DNA of 6,852 nt from Bacilli bacterium. Its GTDB lineage: Bacteria > Bacillota_I > Bacilli_A > RF39 > UBA660. The notes beneath the pieces are model-generated. The model was not told the origin of the DNA and did not search any database. It saw only the letters and a program-made list of their open reading frames with translations. The stretch lies in the NCBI GenBank assembly GCA_028685445.1, contig JAQUDY010000053.1:1-6852 (forward strand), read 5' to 3'. Positions 6,270 through 6,852 of the stretch are shown in pieces (within the stretch, counting starts at the first letter, position 1; the number at the start of each line of letters is the position of its first letter). The position numbers and the translations under genes were made by a program.

Positions 6270-6281
6270 TTTTCATTATAC

Positions 6282-6312
6282 AAAAAAAAAGAGATTTTGG
6301 CTATCTCTTTTT
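6282..6312 (-). terminator. Intrinsic terminator between the small ORF and ackA
   Basis: The minus strand reads AAAAAGAGAT, loop AGCCAAA, ATCTCTTTTT, running on in T (nine T in all, 6290-6282). The 10-base stem is perfect and overlaps the last codons and the TAG of the small ORF. The T tract ends only 22 bases before the ackA ATG, leaving little room for a separate ackA promoter downstream. The ackA promoter may therefore overlap the hairpin, or ackA may depend on readthrough. Confidence 0.82.
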
Positions 6313-6477
6313 AGGTTTATTACTCTGTTTAACAGTATTTCTTGGTTTCATACTTGCTTTAAATAAATCAATATTTTCTTTATGACTTAAATTAATTCCA
6401 TATTCACTTACAAATTCATGTAATAATCTGTTTTGGTTTTTACTCTCTATATCATAGCCTTTAACAATCACATACAT
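6301..6477 (-). CDS. Small hypothetical protein, 58 residues
   Basis: I do not recognise this short ORF. It begins MYVIVKGYDIESKNQ, continues through LLHEFVSEYGINLSHKEN, and ends in a basic tail PRNTVKQSNKPKKR. It has no hydrophobic span or signal. It lies 26 bases after the thiI stop and is closed by a strong hairpin overlapping its TAG. It fills the gap between thiI and ackA, and a balanced amino-acid composition supports coding. An in-frame TAG at 6484-6486 limits the start to ATG 6477 or GTG 6480. The ribosome site (GTGGGTG directly before the ATG) is poor, so expression may depend on reinitiation after thiI. The basic tail could bind nucleic acid, but that is only a guess. Confidence 0.55.
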   Translation of the reverse strand: MYVIVKGYDIESKNQNRLLHEFVSEYGINLSHKENIDLFKASMKPRNTVKQSNKPKKR

Positions 6478-6503
6478 CACCCACTAATATTATGGGTAAA
6501 TAT

Positions 6504-6852
6504 TTATAAAATATTGCTAAAATCTTTATTTTCTGTAGATATTTTTATTGTTTCTACTTCTTTTATTGCTCTTTTAATAAGTTCGTCATAAGGTATTAAA
6601 GACTCGTAATTTAATGCAACTTCACTATTTGGATTAATCACTGGATGTTTAGGAACAAATAAAGTACAGCAATCTTCAAATGGTATTATTGAAGTTTCAT
6701 AACTATTTATTTGTTTTGCTAGTTTTATTATTTCACTTTTATCAAAACATGCTAGAGGTCTTATGACTGGTATTTTAACTACTTCATTAATAACACTCAT
6801 ACTAGTTAAAGTTTGGCTAGCAACTTGTCCTATTGATTCACCATTAATTATA
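6504..6852 (-). CDS. thiI: tRNA 4-thiouridine synthase ThiI, carboxy-terminal part (partial)
   Basis: This is the end of ThiI, the PP-loop ATP pyrophosphatase that adenylates U8 of tRNA and installs sulfur to give 4-thiouridine; in some bacteria it also supplies sulfur for the thiamine thiazole. The visible 115 residues start INGESIGQVASQTLTSM and continue through IPVIRPLACFDKSEII. They then show the hallmark PFEDCCTLFVPKHPVINPN, whose Cys pair corresponds to the region of the reactive Cys344 of E. coli ThiI. The protein ends about 60 residues later, so it lacks the carboxy-terminal rhodanese domain, as in Bacillus-type ThiI. The amino part, including the THUMP domain and the PP-loop, lies outside the window. 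A 58-residue ORF follows 26 bases downstream. No cysteine desulfurase gene is in view. Confidence 0.93.
   Translation of the reverse strand, partial: IINGESIGQVASQTLTSMSVINEVVKIPVIRPLACFDKSEIIKLAKQINSYETSIIPFEDCCTLFVPKHPVINPNSEVALNYESLIPYDELIKRAIKEVETIKISTENKDFSNIL

Noticed and set aside
6275..6280. TATAAT as the ackA -10 box
   Set aside because: No -35-like hexamer lies 16-18 bases upstream (TAGCCA), and the start site would fall on the ribosome binding site. The motif also arises from coding-like AT-rich sequence.
1..6852. CRISPR arrays, insertion sequences, tRNA or rRNA genes, attachment sites, defence or toxin-antitoxin modules
   Set aside because: I saw no direct repeats with spacers, transposase motifs, tRNA-like cloverleaf ends or phage genes. 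The window is a run of ordinary chromosomal genes on one strand.

Overview
The window is very AT-rich, and all ten genes are read on the minus strand with short gaps or overlaps. Arg codons AGA, CGA and CGC are all used normally. A CotJ spore-coat module, a ThiI without a visible rhodanese domain, a Mollicutes/MgpA-like DHH phosphoesterase and a compact gene arrangement point to a low-GC Bacillota. A reduced Bacilli or Erysipelotrichia/Mollicutes-related gut lineage is a plausible guess, but the sequence does not name a species. The CotJ genes suggest an organism that forms endospores or descends from one that did.

Layout in transcription order (high to low coordinates): the 3' end of thiI (6504-6852, runs off the window); an unrecognised 58-residue ORF (6301-6477); an intrinsic terminator; ackA (5081-6259); a DHH/DHHA1 phosphoesterase (4087-5064, TTG start); a second terminator; a cotJA-cotJB fusion (3486-4001) overlapping cotJC (2926-3486) by one base; a third, weaker terminator; a sigma-A-like promoter, then fmt (1917-2846) overlapping a membrane-anchored protein of unknown function (1327-1917) by one base; a possible promoter, then a CDP-alcohol phosphatidyltransferase (523-1275) overlapping an AI-2E-family permease gene (539 downward). 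No gene-free stretch exceeds about 85 bases.

Functionally these are four small units. One does tRNA thiolation with a small companion ORF. One does acetate/ATP metabolism with nanoRNA or pAp turnover. One is a spore-coat unit: a Mn-catalase-like protein plus its CotJA/CotJB partner. One does initiator-tRNA formylation and membrane lipid/transport functions.

Two observations deserve most attention. First, CotJA-like and CotJB sequence is fused in one protein, and the CotJA-like part is tandemly duplicated (32-residue period, 13 identities in 26 gapless positions). Second, the AI-2E permease frame is interrupted by a TGA at 123-125, after which the same frame stays open for 40 codons and still looks like the family. 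The only other gene ending in TGA (the phosphatidyltransferase) has a TAA two codons later, so UGA read as Trp is possible here. A nonsense mutation or a sequencing error is also possible.
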